Shown: positions 41,501-50,284, counted from the first letter of the stretch. The stretch is 64,000 bases of DNA from CAJXVA01 sp963761755 (GCA_963761755.1 CAVXIC010000006.1:124001-188000), one strand, 5' to 3'. The notes: generated by a model not told the origin, from the sequence alone. Numbers and translations are program-made.

Positions 41501-44225
41501 GGCCCACGACGGCCTTGCCGTCGGTGTCGATCACGCCCAGCTCGAGCTCGAGCGGCTTGCCCACGTCGGGCCAGCGCTCGGTGACGCGCACGCCGGCGTA
41601 GGCGCTGGCGGGGTGCACGGTCACGCTGTCTCGGCCCGCGATCGCCCGGTGGCTGCTGTCGGTGACGGTCGCCTCGAACATGAACGACTGCGGTCCGGCG
41701 TTCGCGGCCACGTCGATGACCGGTGCGGCGTGCAGCGTGCCCGTGGCGTCGAGCGTGCCGACGCCGGTGCGGGTCCAGTCTCCGTCCACACCGTCGGCGC
41801 GGAACTGGAGGCCGCGTGCGGACAGGGGGCCGCTGGGCATGGGGGCGGAGCTGCGTCGAACGACCCAGCTCGTCTCGGCCCCATCCATCGCGGCGCCAAA
41901 GAGGTACTTGGCCACGACGTCGGCCTCGACCTTGTGTTTCGCACCGTCCTTGGCCGCCTTCGCCTCGACGTCGACCTTGAAGCGAGGTGGCTCGAACTCG
42001 GCGATCTGGACCTGGGCGCTGCCCAGTGTCTCCTCGCCCGGCAGCGACTGCAGCAAGACCTGATAGCGGCCGATCGGAGCGCCGGGCTCGGTCGTCCACG
42101 AGGCGCTCACGCTGCCCATGTCGTCGGAGGTCAGGTCTTGCTCGAAGGCGGTCTTGCCCGTGGGGTCGACGATGCGCAGACGGGCCGCGGTCTCGGCGAC
42201 GGGCAGCAGGTCGCCGCCGGAGGGTCTGCGCATCATGCCCTTGGCGTGAATGGTGGCGCCGGGCCGGTACACGCCGCGGTCACTCATGACCAGGCCACGA
42301 ACCGTGCCCGGCCCAGTGGTGGTGCCGCCGGCGAGCTCGGGCACCAGGTGACGCTCGGTCTGCACGCGATGACCCATCGGCAGGATGGTGCGTGAGGCGC
42401 CGGCTTCGACCCGGAGCAGGGCGTTGCGCGAGGCATCCGCGGTCACGTCGAGCACCGCGACGCCGTCGCTGTCGGTTCGAACACCGGCGGCCTCGACCCC
42501 GTCCACGAAGAGTCGCGCGCCGGAGACCGCCGCGCCGCTGGCCATGTCGGCGACGTGCACGATCGTCTTGTTGCCGCTCCCGCGGGCGTGCACGACCAAG
42601 GCCTTGTCGTCGTTGACCATCAGCAGCGCCAGCGGCGGCTTGCTCGCGCTGGACCAGCTGGGGTGGCTGGGGACGGGGGCACCGAACGCGATCGACGTCC
42701 GCTTCAGCTCGACGACGTAGGCCTTGCCGCCCTCGAGGTGCTCGAGCAGGTTGATCGACGTCTCGATGTTCTTGTCGCGCGTGGCGGCCGGCGAGAGGTC
42801 GATCGTGACGGTGGGGTCACCGGTGGGGGCTTCGCGACGACCGACGCGGCCGTTGGCGTCCCTCCACGCGGCGTCGCTGTCGCCCACCTCCCAGGCGCGC
42901 AGCTGCAGGCCATCGACGTTGCGGCTGGTGACCGGGAAGCTCCGGCTGAGCGCCTCGTCGAGAAACTGCAGGCCCTCGGGCATCGAGGTGCTGGCCGCGA
43001 TCGGCGTGGTGCGAACCTTGACCACGACCGGCTTGGCGAGGGCCGAGCCGTAGGTGTCCTTGGCGCGGGCCAGCGTCACGGTGTAGCTGGTGCTGGGCGC
43101 GAAGGCGCCGCTGATGGTGACCTGGCCGTCCGCGCTCCAGCGCTGCGACCACACCGAGAGGTTGCGGATGGGCGGGTCGACGCTCACCGCCGTCTCGAGG
43201 GCTTTGCCACCTTCGATGACGTTGTTGAAGTGCAGGGCGATCTCGCGGCCGCCGATGTGCAGGGTGTCTCCCTTCACCGTGCACCCATCGGAGTCGTAGC
43301 GACAGTCGGCCTTGGTGAACGCGAGCCGCTGTGCGACTTCGAAGGCGATGGTGTCGCCCTCTTCGGCTTTGGCTCCGTGGTCTCGAACCGTGAACGAGCC
43401 CTTGCTGCCGGGTTTGAGGGCCCGCTTGGGCCTCGCGATGATGACGTTGCGTTTGTCGGCCTCGGCCCCGTCGAAGAGATTCTTCCTGGGGTGGCGGGTC
43501 GAGAACGCGAGGTCGGTCTCCGCCGAATCGCGCAGGTCGATGAGCGCGCGGGCCTGCTTCGGGGTGACCGGTTGGTCGAAGAGCACGGTCACCTCGGGGC
43601 GCTGACCCTGCTTCATGCCGTCGTAGGGCACGTGCGCGACCACCCGAGGCTTGCCGGGCTCGGGGATGTAGGTGATCAGCTTGCCGCCGATCCAGATGTG
43701 CGGGTCGGCGCGGAAGTTGCCCTTCCAGCGCAGCGTCTGGCCGGCCTCGTCCTCGATGGGCCCAACCGCCATCGTGTAGTCGACGGCGGGATCGAAGGGA
43801 TCGTCGGCGACGAAGGACAGCGACCAGTCGCTGTTCCAGCGCGCCTTGCCCTGCACCGCTGGGGTGACCGTGACAGGCGGTGGCGCCTTGCCCTCGCGCT
43901 TGACCCGATGGTTGAGCCGAAGCGTGATCGTCTGCCCGGAGGTCTCCCAGCGGCCCGCCGCGTCCAGCTCGGGCCACTGCACGGCGAGGGCTTCGGTGGG
44001 GTCGTCGTCGACGCCGGCGAGCCTGGGAGGCAAGGGTCGTCGATCCCGCCGACTGAGCGCGGGCGGGAAGAGCAGGGCGGGTCCGTCCGAGGGGATCTTG
44101 CTCGTGTCGGTGTCCGCGGGCGACGAGGAGTCCTGTTCGCCGGTTGGTGCCGAAGAGGTGCACGCGAGCGCGAGGAGCAGCGCTACGCGGGCGGGCGAGG
44201 AGAGAAGCGTCGAAGCACGAGCCAT
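38523..44225 (-). CDS. Bacterial alpha-2-macroglobulin lipoprotein with thioester motif
   Basis: 1900 residues from the ATG at 44225. The signal peptide has a lipobox (LLALACTSS). Repeated macroglobulin domains follow (VLDVTADASRNALLRVEA, GVYRPGATIHAKGMMRRPSG, KPLMIQPAVPRFALQGD). PHGCVEQTTSS holds the CxEQ thioester (Cys1415, Gln1418), which traps attacking proteases covalently, and an alpha-helical thioester domain and receptor-like end follow. In E. coli the homologous gene also sits beside pbpC; the pair is thought to protect the periplasm and repair peptidoglycan after outer-membrane breach. Here the stop overlaps the pbpC start, preserving that link. Confidence 0.92.
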   Translation of the reverse strand: MARASTLLSSPARVALLLALACTSSAPTGEQDSSSPADTDTSKIPSDGPALLFPPALSRRDRRPLPPRLAGVDDDPTEALAVQWPELDAAGRWETSGQTITLRLNHRVKREGKAPPPVTVTPAVQGKARWNSDWSLSFVADDPFDPAVDYTMAVGPIEDEAGQTLRWKGNFRADPHIWIGGKLITYIPEPGKPRVVAHVPYDGMKQGQRPEVTVLFDQPVTPKQARALIDLRDSAETDLAFSTRHPRKNLFDGAEADKRNVIIARPKRALKPGSKGSFTVRDHGAKAEEGDTIAFEVAQRLAFTKADCRYDSDGCTVKGDTLHIGGREIALHFNNVIEGGKALETAVSVDPPIRNLSVWSQRWSADGQVTISGAFAPSTSYTVTLARAKDTYGSALAKPVVVKVRTTPIAASTSMPEGLQFLDEALSRSFPVTSRNVDGLQLRAWEVGDSDAAWRDANGRVGRREAPTGDPTVTIDLSPAATRDKNIETSINLLEHLEGGKAYVVELKRTSIAFGAPVPSHPSWSSASKPPLALLMVNDDKALVVHARGSGNKTIVHVADMASGAAVSGARLFVDGVEAAGVRTDSDGVAVLDVTADASRNALLRVEAGASRTILPMGHRVQTERHLVPELAGGTTTGPGTVRGLVMSDRGVYRPGATIHAKGMMRRPSGGDLLPVAETAARLRIVDPTGKTAFEQDLTSDDMGSVSASWTTEPGAPIGRYQVLLQSLPGEETLGSAQVQIAEFEPPRFKVDVEAKAAKDGAKHKVEADVVAKYLFGAAMDGAETSWVVRRSSAPMPSGPLSARGLQFRADGVDGDWTRTGVGTLDATGTLHAAPVIDVAANAGPQSFMFEATVTDSSHRAIAGRDSVTVHPASAYAGVRVTERWPDVGKPLELELGVIDTDGKAVVGQSVVAELVRMEWKRTRKPGPGGSTRVDWHEVEIPSGRCTATSAASVVSCELTPKTSGSYEVRTTLGGRPGGTAHVWAWGSGWSGSEPEPGHRLELVADAKEYTSGTKAKVVAQNPFEHATAIFTVEQGTVLVHESREVEAGPVSFEVPLQAEHAPHVFASVTLLPRDVRGEQLTQWKFGAVRLPVSLKDARLDVVVAADADAYEPRERAGIEVTVTRGGSPVAGAEVALAVVDEGVLRMTNYQAPDPVTALRPGAAFRFAIADTRTELAELLQRSHTAGDGAGADGNASLVSTRKDFVRTALWRPHLRTAADGTVKVELDLPDNLTEFRMMAVVLDETGRGGTAKGAFNVRKPLMIQPAVPRFALQGDTFEAAVMVHNGLERATTATVSLDGSDKTVELGPLGRARVAFDTSASAPGPRTMVFSVKDGEGKERDRVQAIVPVQAAGIDERPRLSGAFTGAQEVLLEIPEGVATDLADEAFVTITMGHHAWPELGSRLEYLVDYPHGCVEQTTSSTLPLLAARDVLPRLGFFRFTPEEIDAMALSGLKRLASMRTSSGGLAYWPGGTEPNLYGTAYAARAIALAKQQGIEVPGLLEGVTEYLADRLDDSIGERRFEVEQRASLALALAEAGALPESSADMLVDTLPHQGPFGAAMVALALSSLDGHADQVTGALDAMEAGLQADGAPVPTEDTDQEFMYFGSTTRTQAQAALALVRLRPTSTLIPPLMDALVRDTGSYTTQSTAFGLLALREKVVADEGEDARMVARLDGVALAPDEALSTQMGKAAGHFTIPLADVAGRHAVLRLESTGETAVSFQVSSIWRRPFAAGDTQVETSSKHGPEVYRIYTDPKGNALDMSALAPGTVVRVALLARVPEDLEHSRRGYLAMTDRLPAGFEPIQPDLWTVSRPAELTDVHPMYDMLQWGSVDASHVELRDDRVHLYFDRFWGEYVAGTYTMRATTPGTYTVPPAMAELMYEPDSTGYSKDAKVVVTP

Positions 44226-44500
44226 GGGCACCACGTCCACTGTGCATGGACCGGGCCGAGTGTGTTCTCGACGTCGTGGGTCACTTCGGGCGCTTCACTC
44301 GCGTCGAATGCGTACTTCAATGACATGATTGATGTCCAGCCGGGTGGCATTGGAGCCAATTTGCTGCATATGGGCCACGAAACTCGGCGTGCAGGCGTCT
44401 CGTGTTGCGGCGGCCCGATCAAGGGACATCCGGATCGGCCGCGAGAGGATTCGCAGACCGGGCTGGGTTTCCGATTGGAACGCCAGACCGCAAGCTACCG

Positions 44501-45661
44501 ATGATGTCGGAGTCTCGGTACGACGCCCTGTTCAACCCCACGCCCGAACACCAGATGATTCGGGAGACGATCGCGGAGTTCGCGATCAAGCACGTCGAGC
44601 CCCAGGCGGCCGAACACGACGAAAAGGGGGTGCTCAACCGGGACCTCTTTCGCCAGCTGGGCGAGCTGGGCGTGCTGGGCATCACCATTCCCGAGGAGGC
44701 CGGCGGGGTGGGGATGGACACCGTCGCGGCGGTCATCGTCCACCACGAGCTCTCGAAGTACGACCCGGGCTTCTGCTTGGCCTACCTCGCGCACTCGATG
44801 CTGTTCGTGAACAACTTCTACTACTGCGGCAACGAGGAGCAGCACGCCCGCTACCTGCCCAAGGTGCTCTCGGGCGAGTGGGTGGCCGGCATGGGCATGA
44901 CCGAGCCGGGCGCAGGCACCGACGTGCTGGCGATGACGACCACCGCGGTGGCCGACGGCGACCACTACGTCGTCAACGGCACCAAGACGTACATCACCAA
45001 CGGATGCGAGGGGCACTGCTTCCTCTTCTACGCCAAGGTCGACGGCCGTATCACCGCGTTCCTCGTCGACCGCGACTGCCCGGGGTTCTCGACCAGCAAC
45101 CACATCGACAAGTGCGGCATGCGGGGCTCGACGATGTCCGAGCTCATCTTCGAGGACTGCCGGATCCCCAAGGCCAACCTGGTGGGCGCCGAGGGCGATG
45201 GGCTCACCCACATGATGCGCAACCTCGAGATCGAACGGCTGGCGCTGGCGGCGATGAGCGTCGGCATCGCGGACCGCTGCGTCGACATCATGGTGAACTA
45301 CTCGGTCGAACGAACCGCCTTCGGCAAGCCGATCGGAGCGTTCGGGCAGATCCAGCGCTATCTCGCCGACGGCTACGCGATGACCGAGGCCGCCAAGTGC
45401 CTGGTCTACAACGTCGCCCGTCAGGTGGGTCCGGACATCCGCAACCGGATCGGCTCGGATGCGGCCAAGCTGTTCGCGGCGCCGGTGGGCAAGACCGTGG
45501 CCGACTACGCGATGCAGGTCATGGGCGGCGCGGGCTACTGCCGCGAGTATCCGGTCGAGCGGCTGTGGCGAGATGCCAAGCTGCTCGAGATCGGCGGGGG
45601 CACGATCGAGGCCCACCAGAAGAACCTCGCCAAGGACCTCGCGCGGGAACGCGCGCGGTAG
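44501..45661 (+). CDS. Acyl-CoA dehydrogenase, isovaleryl-CoA dehydrogenase-like
   Basis: 386 residues from the first of two ATG codons (44501 and 44504). It oxidises acyl-CoA to 2-enoyl-CoA with FAD. Motifs are GMGMTEPGAGTDVLAM, VVNGTKTYITNG, RTAFGKPIGAFGQIQ and QVMGGAGYCREYPVERLWRD. The usual C-terminal catalytic Glu of short- and medium-chain enzymes is replaced (EIGGGTIEAHQ), while Glu245 in NLEIERLALAA sits where isovaleryl-CoA dehydrogenase has its base. This suggests a branched- or otherwise unusual acyl substrate. The 275-base gap upstream (44226-44500) is divergent with the macroglobulin gene and must hold both promoters; I see no clear consensus. Confidence 0.9.
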   Translation: MMSESRYDALFNPTPEHQMIRETIAEFAIKHVEPQAAEHDEKGVLNRDLFRQLGELGVLGITIPEEAGGVGMDTVAAVIVHHELSKYDPGFCLAYLAHSMLFVNNFYYCGNEEQHARYLPKVLSGEWVAGMGMTEPGAGTDVLAMTTTAVADGDHYVVNGTKTYITNGCEGHCFLFYAKVDGRITAFLVDRDCPGFSTSNHIDKCGMRGSTMSELIFEDCRIPKANLVGAEGDGLTHMMRNLEIERLALAAMSVGIADRCVDIMVNYSVERTAFGKPIGAFGQIQRYLADGYAMTEAAKCLVYNVARQVGPDIRNRIGSDAAKLFAAPVGKTVADYAMQVMGGAGYCREYPVERLWRDAKLLEIGGGTIEAHQKNLAKDLARERAR

Positions 45662-45842
45662 GTTTGTGGCTTACGGTCTGCTGCCCGCCTGTCTCCAGCG
45701 GAGGCGCAAGGCGTGCAGCGAGCGTGGCCTGGGGTCCGCGGGGGTTTTGCCCGCCCTTCGAAAAACCCGCTAGACGGGGGTGGCATCGCGGGTCACCATG
45801 CTGGAATCAACCGGGCCCATGGCCACGGACCAGGAGACTAGG

Positions 45843-46718
45843 GTGAAACTCGATCTACGCTTTCTTTCCTCACTTTCTCTCGTAGCTGCGCTCGGCTTTG
45901 GCACGGGCTGCCCGGCGGATGACGACCCGGACGCCGGTTCTGAGACCGACGACGGCAGCACCAGCGCGCCGACCACCGATCCCTCGACGGATCCTTCGGA
46001 CCCTTCGGATCCCTCGGACCCCTCGGATCCTTCGGACCCGACCGCAACCTCCGGCGCCACCGAAGGAACGACGGAAGGACCCGGAAGCTCGGAGACGACC
46101 GATCCGACCGGCGAAGATCCGCTGCCGGACGGCTCGATCTGTGGCTCGGACACCGACTGCGAGTCGGGCATGTGTTCGCAAGTCTCCGCGCTGCTCGACG
46201 GCGTGTGCGGCGAGTGCAACGGTGACGACAGCTGCGAGTTCGGCTGTACGCCAGGCATTCCGATGCTCGAGCCGATCTTCCCCGCCCCCGTGTCGCCTAC
46301 GTGTCACGACGGCTCCAACGGAAGCACCTGCGAGAACGCCGACGCGTGCGCCGAAGAAGGCGCGCTGTGCGTCCCGATCATCGACGAACAGGGCATCCTG
46401 ACGATCAGCGCCTGCTCCTCCTGCGAGACGACCGCAGACTGCACCGACCAGGTCTGCAACCTCGCGATCGACGTCGCGACCGTGTCCGGCCAGTGGAGCT
46501 GCGTCGACGCGAACTCGATCCCCGACGGCGAGACCTGCGACCTCGACGGCGACGGCACCGAGGCGTGCATGGGCATCTGCGGACCGGTGTCCGTGGGCGG
46601 TCTGATCGACGTCGGCGTCTGCGGCGAGTGTGCCAGCGACGACGACTGCGACGGCGGCACCTGCGAGCAGGGCGTCTTCGCCGACGACGGCTCGGTTACG
46701 CCCGCAGCCTGCATCTGA
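45843..46718 (+). CDS. Cys-rich lipoprotein with SDP-repeat linker
   Basis: 291 residues from the GTG at 45843, which has AGGAG six bases upstream. The signal peptide VKLDLRFLSSLSLVAALGFG leads to a lipobox Cys (GTGC). A linker of DPSDPSDPSDP repeats from 9-base DNA units is followed by Ser/Thr/Glu-rich sequence. The mature part has about 25 Cys in short Asp-rich loops (CGSDTDCESGMC, CGECNGDDSCEFGC, CGECASDDDCDGGTC). This resembles the Dickkopf-like Cys-rich repeats of myxobacterial surface proteins. It is probably on the cell surface; the function is unknown. A strong bidirectional terminator follows. Confidence 0.82.
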   Translation: MKLDLRFLSSLSLVAALGFGTGCPADDDPDAGSETDDGSTSAPTTDPSTDPSDPSDPSDPSDPSDPTATSGATEGTTEGPGSSETTDPTGEDPLPDGSICGSDTDCESGMCSQVSALLDGVCGECNGDDSCEFGCTPGIPMLEPIFPAPVSPTCHDGSNGSTCENADACAEEGALCVPIIDEQGILTISACSSCETTADCTDQVCNLAIDVATVSGQWSCVDANSIPDGETCDLDGDGTEACMGICGPVSVGGLIDVGVCGECASDDDCDGGTCEQGVFADDGSVTPAACI

Positions 46719-46753
46719 GCGGCTTGCGGTGGCGCCCCCTTCGCGGGGCGTAG

Positions 46754-46791
46754 AAAAAGGATGCTCCCCAGCGTGGGGGGCATCCTTTTTT
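46754..46791. terminator. Bidirectional intrinsic terminator between convergent lipoprotein genes
   Basis: AAAAAGGATGCTCCCC pairs with GGGGGGCATCCTTTTTT (one bulge) around AGCG. A T-run follows the stem on both strands, which suits the convergent genes ending at 46718 and 46809. Confidence 0.88.
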
Positions 46792-46808
46792 GCGTGGGGG
46801 GTGCGCCG

Positions 46809-47393
46809 TCACTCGGGCGGCGGGGGGTCGGTGGGCGCCACGTCGTCCTCGGCGCCGCCGCACCGCTCGAACAGCGCCTCACATCCGGCGGAGATCGAAT
46901 ACTCGCTCTCGTCGGGGTAGTCGCCGTCGGCGAAGCGCTCGCACGTGGTGGCCTTGACGACGCGGTCGAGCAGGACGGCAATCTCCTCGTAGCACGCCGA
47001 GAACTCGCCGACGGTGGCGTCGCAGGACTCGATCCCGTCGAAGTTGCACTCCAAACCCTCGTCTTCGATGTCGAACTCGGAGGGCTCCGACAGGCACGCC
47101 TCGCGGGCGGCCTTGCACGCGGCGAGGTCGAAGGACCCGTCTTCGTCGGCGACGGCGGCCGTGATGCCCTCGGCGTTGCACTGCACAGTCGGTAGGTCGT
47201 TCCCGACGATGTCTTGCGCCCATTCCTTCGCTTCATCGCAGAAGGCCTGCTGCTCGTCCTCGTCGAGGTCGTCGATCGGCTTGGACTCGGGGACCGACTC
47301 CGGTTGGAAGCGCGGCGTCGCGACGTCGTCGTCGTCGCAGCCGCCGCACAGCACGAGGGCCGTCAGGCCGGTCAGGAGGGCAAGGTGGCGCAT
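46809..47393 (-). CDS. Acidic Cys-containing lipoprotein
   Basis: 194 residues from the ATG at 47393. MRHLALLTGLTALVLCGGC is a lipoprotein signal, then an acidic linker. The body is mostly acidic helices with regularly spaced Cys (QAFCDEAKEWAQDIVG, CKAAREACLSEP, CNFDGIESCDATVGEFSAC, CERFADG, GCEALFERCGG). This spacing recalls a small family of helical disulfide-rich myxobacterial lipoproteins. The function is unknown. It follows the helicase gene by 35 bases on the opposite side of its stop and may share its transcript. Confidence 0.75.
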   Translation of the reverse strand: MRHLALLTGLTALVLCGGCDDDDVATPRFQPESVPESKPIDDLDEDEQQAFCDEAKEWAQDIVGNDLPTVQCNAEGITAAVADEDGSFDLAACKAAREACLSEPSEFDIEDEGLECNFDGIESCDATVGEFSACYEEIAVLLDRVVKATTCERFADGDYPDESEYSISAGCEALFERCGGAEDDVAPTDPPPPE

Positions 47394-47428
47394 CACGACC
47401 GTATTGAACGATGAGATGGCGCCCACAT

Positions 47429-49522
47429 TCAATCGGGGTCGGGCGGTTTGATCTGCGAGAGGAACGCGGCGGCCATGTCCCCCATGGCATCGGAGGTCAG
47501 CTCCTCCTCGGAGGCGATGTCGTACACCGCGATGCCGTCCTCGGGCAGCTCCTCGATGAACCGGCTGGGCTCGCGCGTCACGGTCTTGCCGCGCTCGACC
47601 CGGTTGCTGGCCCGGCACAGCCACAGCGTGTCGCGAGCCCGGGTGATGCCGACGTAGAACAGGCGGCGCTCTTCCTCGATGTCTCCGGCGATCGCATCGC
47701 TGGCCCGCGGGGCCGAGACGCGCCTGTGCGGCAGCACGCCCTCCTCGATGCCGATGATGAACACATAGTCCCACTCCAGGCCCTTGCAGCTGTGCAGCGT
47801 CGCCAGCGAGACCTGTCCCTTGCGCTTGGCTTCGGCCTCCTTCTCTTTGTCCTTGTCCTTGTCGTCGTTGCTGTCGAGGGTGACCATGCCGAAGTACTCG
47901 GCCCAGCGCGGACGTTTGTCCTGCTGGCGCATGCGGGCCTCGTAGCGGGCGATGCTGCCCTTGAGCCAGTCGACACCCTTGAGCCGGGCCGCAGCGGCCT
48001 CGTCGTTGCCGATCTCCTTCTTGACGTGGTCGGTGAAGTGGACCGTTTCGAGCACGTAGTCCAGCGCCGACGCGGCGTCGTTGTGCTCGCGCGCGCGAAT
48101 CTGGGCGCTCTTGATCATGCGAGAGAAGCGATCGAGCGCCTCCCGGGCCCGCGAGCCGATTCCCTCGACCTGCCCAGCTCGGTGCACGGCCTCCAGCATC
48201 GAGACCTTGTTCTCGCGCGCGTAGCTCGAGAGCTTGCCCATGCTCACCCGTCCGATGCCCCGCGGCGGGGTCTCGAGCGCGCGGCGAACCGCGAGCTCGT
48301 CCCGGGGGGTGAGGATCGTCTTGAGGTACGCCAGCGCGTCCTTGACCTCCTTCTTGTCGTAGACGGACTGGCCGCCGAGCACCCGGTAGGCGATGCCGTG
48401 CTGCTGCAGCTCTTCTTCGATCGACTTGGCTTGCAGGGCCGAGCGGTACAGGACCGCGATGTCGTTGGGAGAGACGTTCCGCTCGACGATCAGCGTGCGG
48501 ATCTTCTTGCCGACCCACGTCGACTCTTCAGGCCCATCGGCGGCGATGACCATCTGGACCGGCTCGCCGCCGCCGCGCGTCGCGATGAGGGTCTTGTCGT
48601 GGCGCGTCTTGTTGTTGGCGACCACCTCGTTGGCGCAGTGCAGGATCGGCGCACGGCAGCGGTAGTTCTCCTCCAGCTTGACGACGGTGGTGCCGCCGAA
48701 CATCTGGTCGAAGCGCAGGATGTTCTCTACCTTGGCGCCGCGCCACCCGTAGATCGCCTGGTCGTCGTCACCGACGACGCACAGGTTGTGCGGAGGCCGG
48801 GACAGCTGGCGCAGGAGCTCGAGCTGCGCGTCGTTGGTGTCCTGGTACTCGTCGACCATCAGGTAGTCGAAGCGGCTGCACCACCGCTCCTTGACCTCGG
48901 GGTCCTCGGCGAGGGTGCGGGCGACCAGGCACACGAGGTCGTCGAAGTCCACCGCGCCCAGGGTGCGCAGGCGGTCTTCGTAGTGGGGGTAGATCGAGGC
49001 CGCGACCGCGTCGTACTCGTCGATGATCTGAGCCTCGGCTGCGTCCTGGGTGAAGGGGATGAACGCGTTCTTCCACAGCCCCACGCGCTGCGCGATCGCG
49101 GGGATGTCGAAGCGTCGGTCTTCACCGGCGCCGTGGTGCCCGTGCTCGCGCATCAGCGAGCGGATGAGGCCGAACACGTCCCCTTGGTCGAGGATCGAGA
49201 AGCGCGACGAGGGCAGCCCGAACCCGTCGGGATCCATCCGCAGCATTCGGGCGCCCAAGCTGTGGAACGTGGCGAGCAGCACCTCGCCGGCGGTCTGCTG
49301 ACCGACCATGCCCGCCAAGCGCTCCCGCATCTCGCCGGCGGCCTTGTTGGTGAACGTCAGGCCGACGATGCGGTCGGGCGGTACGCCCAGCCCGATGAGG
49401 TTTTGAATCCGGTGCGTGATGACGCGGGTCTTGCCCGAGCCGGCCCCGGCCAGCACCAGGAGCGGGCCGTCGATGCACTCCACCGCGGCGCGCTGACTCG
49501 GGTTGAGATGGCTCAGGTCCAT
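47429..49522 (-). CDS. UvrD/Rep superfamily 1 DNA helicase
   Basis: 697 residues. The SF1A motifs are all present: LNPSQRAAVECIDGPLLVLA with GAGSGKT (Walker A), GLTFTNKAAGEMRER, TFHSLGARML, VDEYQDTND (Walker B), GDDDQAIYGWRGA, LEENYRC, VSLATLHSCKGLEWDYVFII and VGITRARDTLWL. It unwinds DNA 3' to 5' with ATP. The length and DDQAIYGWRGA suit the Rep/PcrA group, involved in restart, repair or displacement of bound proteins. A Lys/Asp-rich insert (NDDKDKDKEKEAEAKRKG) lies before motif V. Start and end are clear. I cannot separate rep from pcrA without a tree. Confidence 0.93.
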   Translation of the reverse strand: MDLSHLNPSQRAAVECIDGPLLVLAGAGSGKTRVITHRIQNLIGLGVPPDRIVGLTFTNKAAGEMRERLAGMVGQQTAGEVLLATFHSLGARMLRMDPDGFGLPSSRFSILDQGDVFGLIRSLMREHGHHGAGEDRRFDIPAIAQRVGLWKNAFIPFTQDAAEAQIIDEYDAVAASIYPHYEDRLRTLGAVDFDDLVCLVARTLAEDPEVKERWCSRFDYLMVDEYQDTNDAQLELLRQLSRPPHNLCVVGDDDQAIYGWRGAKVENILRFDQMFGGTTVVKLEENYRCRAPILHCANEVVANNKTRHDKTLIATRGGGEPVQMVIAADGPEESTWVGKKIRTLIVERNVSPNDIAVLYRSALQAKSIEEELQQHGIAYRVLGGQSVYDKKEVKDALAYLKTILTPRDELAVRRALETPPRGIGRVSMGKLSSYARENKVSMLEAVHRAGQVEGIGSRAREALDRFSRMIKSAQIRAREHNDAASALDYVLETVHFTDHVKKEIGNDEAAAARLKGVDWLKGSIARYEARMRQQDKRPRWAEYFGMVTLDSNDDKDKDKEKEAEAKRKGQVSLATLHSCKGLEWDYVFIIGIEEGVLPHRRVSAPRASDAIAGDIEEERRLFYVGITRARDTLWLCRASNRVERGKTVTREPSRFIEELPEDGIAVYDIASEEELTSDAMGDMAAAFLSQIKPPDPD

Positions 49523-49618
49523 CGAGCAGTGACTTGTACTCGGCCGGTGCAGTCCGGTTCAACCGAGAGCCGACATCCTCGCTGAGCGTCGACGGGGACC
49601 ACCCCACGCCGCGAGATC

Positions 49619-50284
49619 TCAGCCGCGCGGTCGCCACGGTCCGGGCAACGCGTCGAACGCCACCCCCACGCCGGCCATGAACGTGACCAGGTTTCGGCGG
49701 TCGAGGGTGCCGTCGGGGAAGCTGCGCCGCGACGTGGGTCCGATCATCGGCCCAGCCCACAGCTCGAGCCTGAGCCGCTCGTGGACCGGCTGGCGGAAGC
49801 CGACCGCGAGCATGCCCGCGTGGTTGCCCCAGCGATCGCGGGCGACCTTGCCCTCGAAGAAGGGTGGGGTGAAGCGTCCGTCACCGAAGGCGTGCAGCGC
49901 AACGTACTCCGCGCGTCCGAAGATTCGCCGGCCGTAGGCGCCCAGGCCAACGCCGCCCCCGACCGCGCCGGAGAACACCTTGTCGGCCGCCACGTTGCCC
50001 ACGATCCACGGCCGGGCGTGCATCGAGAAGACGCCCGCCAAGCGCACCCGGACCTCGGCGGTCGTGCCCAAGCCGAAGAACCCGCCCCGGGTCTCGCACT
50101 GGGCGGCCTGCGGGCGGCACTCCTGGTTGCCGATCGCGTGGGGTCCGGCCATCAGCGAGCCGGCGATCGCCACGCGAGGGTTGGCGCGCGCTGCCTTCTG
50201 CCCGGGGCTGAGTTCGGCGCCCGGGGCGGCTGCGAGCCAGGCGATCGCGGCGAGCGAGATGACCCCCGGAAGCATGCGCTTCAT
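49619..50284 (-). CDS. Secreted envelope protein, possible small beta-barrel
   Basis: 221 residues with a signal peptide (MKRMLPGVISLAAIAWLAAA). The mature part alternates short hydrophobic strands and Gly-rich turns (GAVGGGVGLGAYGRRIFG, RLRLELWAGPMIGPTSRR, NLVTFMAGVGVAFDAL), which suggests an outer-membrane beta-barrel or beta-sandwich. Two Cys (NQECRPQAAQCETRGG) may pair. No recognisable family. It is flanked by gaps of about 90 bases on both sides. Confidence 0.6.
   Translation of the reverse strand: MKRMLPGVISLAAIAWLAAAPGAELSPGQKAARANPRVAIAGSLMAGPHAIGNQECRPQAAQCETRGGFFGLGTTAEVRVRLAGVFSMHARPWIVGNVAADKVFSGAVGGGVGLGAYGRRIFGRAEYVALHAFGDGRFTPPFFEGKVARDRWGNHAGMLAVGFRQPVHERLRLELWAGPMIGPTSRRSFPDGTLDRRNLVTFMAGVGVAFDALPGPWRPRG

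Noticed and set aside
44346..44364. Possible sigma-54 promoter (TGG...TTGC) upstream of the acyl-CoA dehydrogenase
   Set aside because: The spacing between GG and GC elements is one base short (or five too long using the upstream GG), so it does not meet the strict -24/-12 rule.
44226..44500. Small RNA or tRNA in the 275-base divergent gap
   Set aside because: I found no cloverleaf, strong terminator hairpin or conserved RNA motif.
45738..45771. Hairpin GCGGGGGTTTT/AAAAACCCGC after the acyl-CoA dehydrogenase gene
   Set aside because: Pairing is imperfect with a long loop and no T-run in the right place, so I could not support a terminator.
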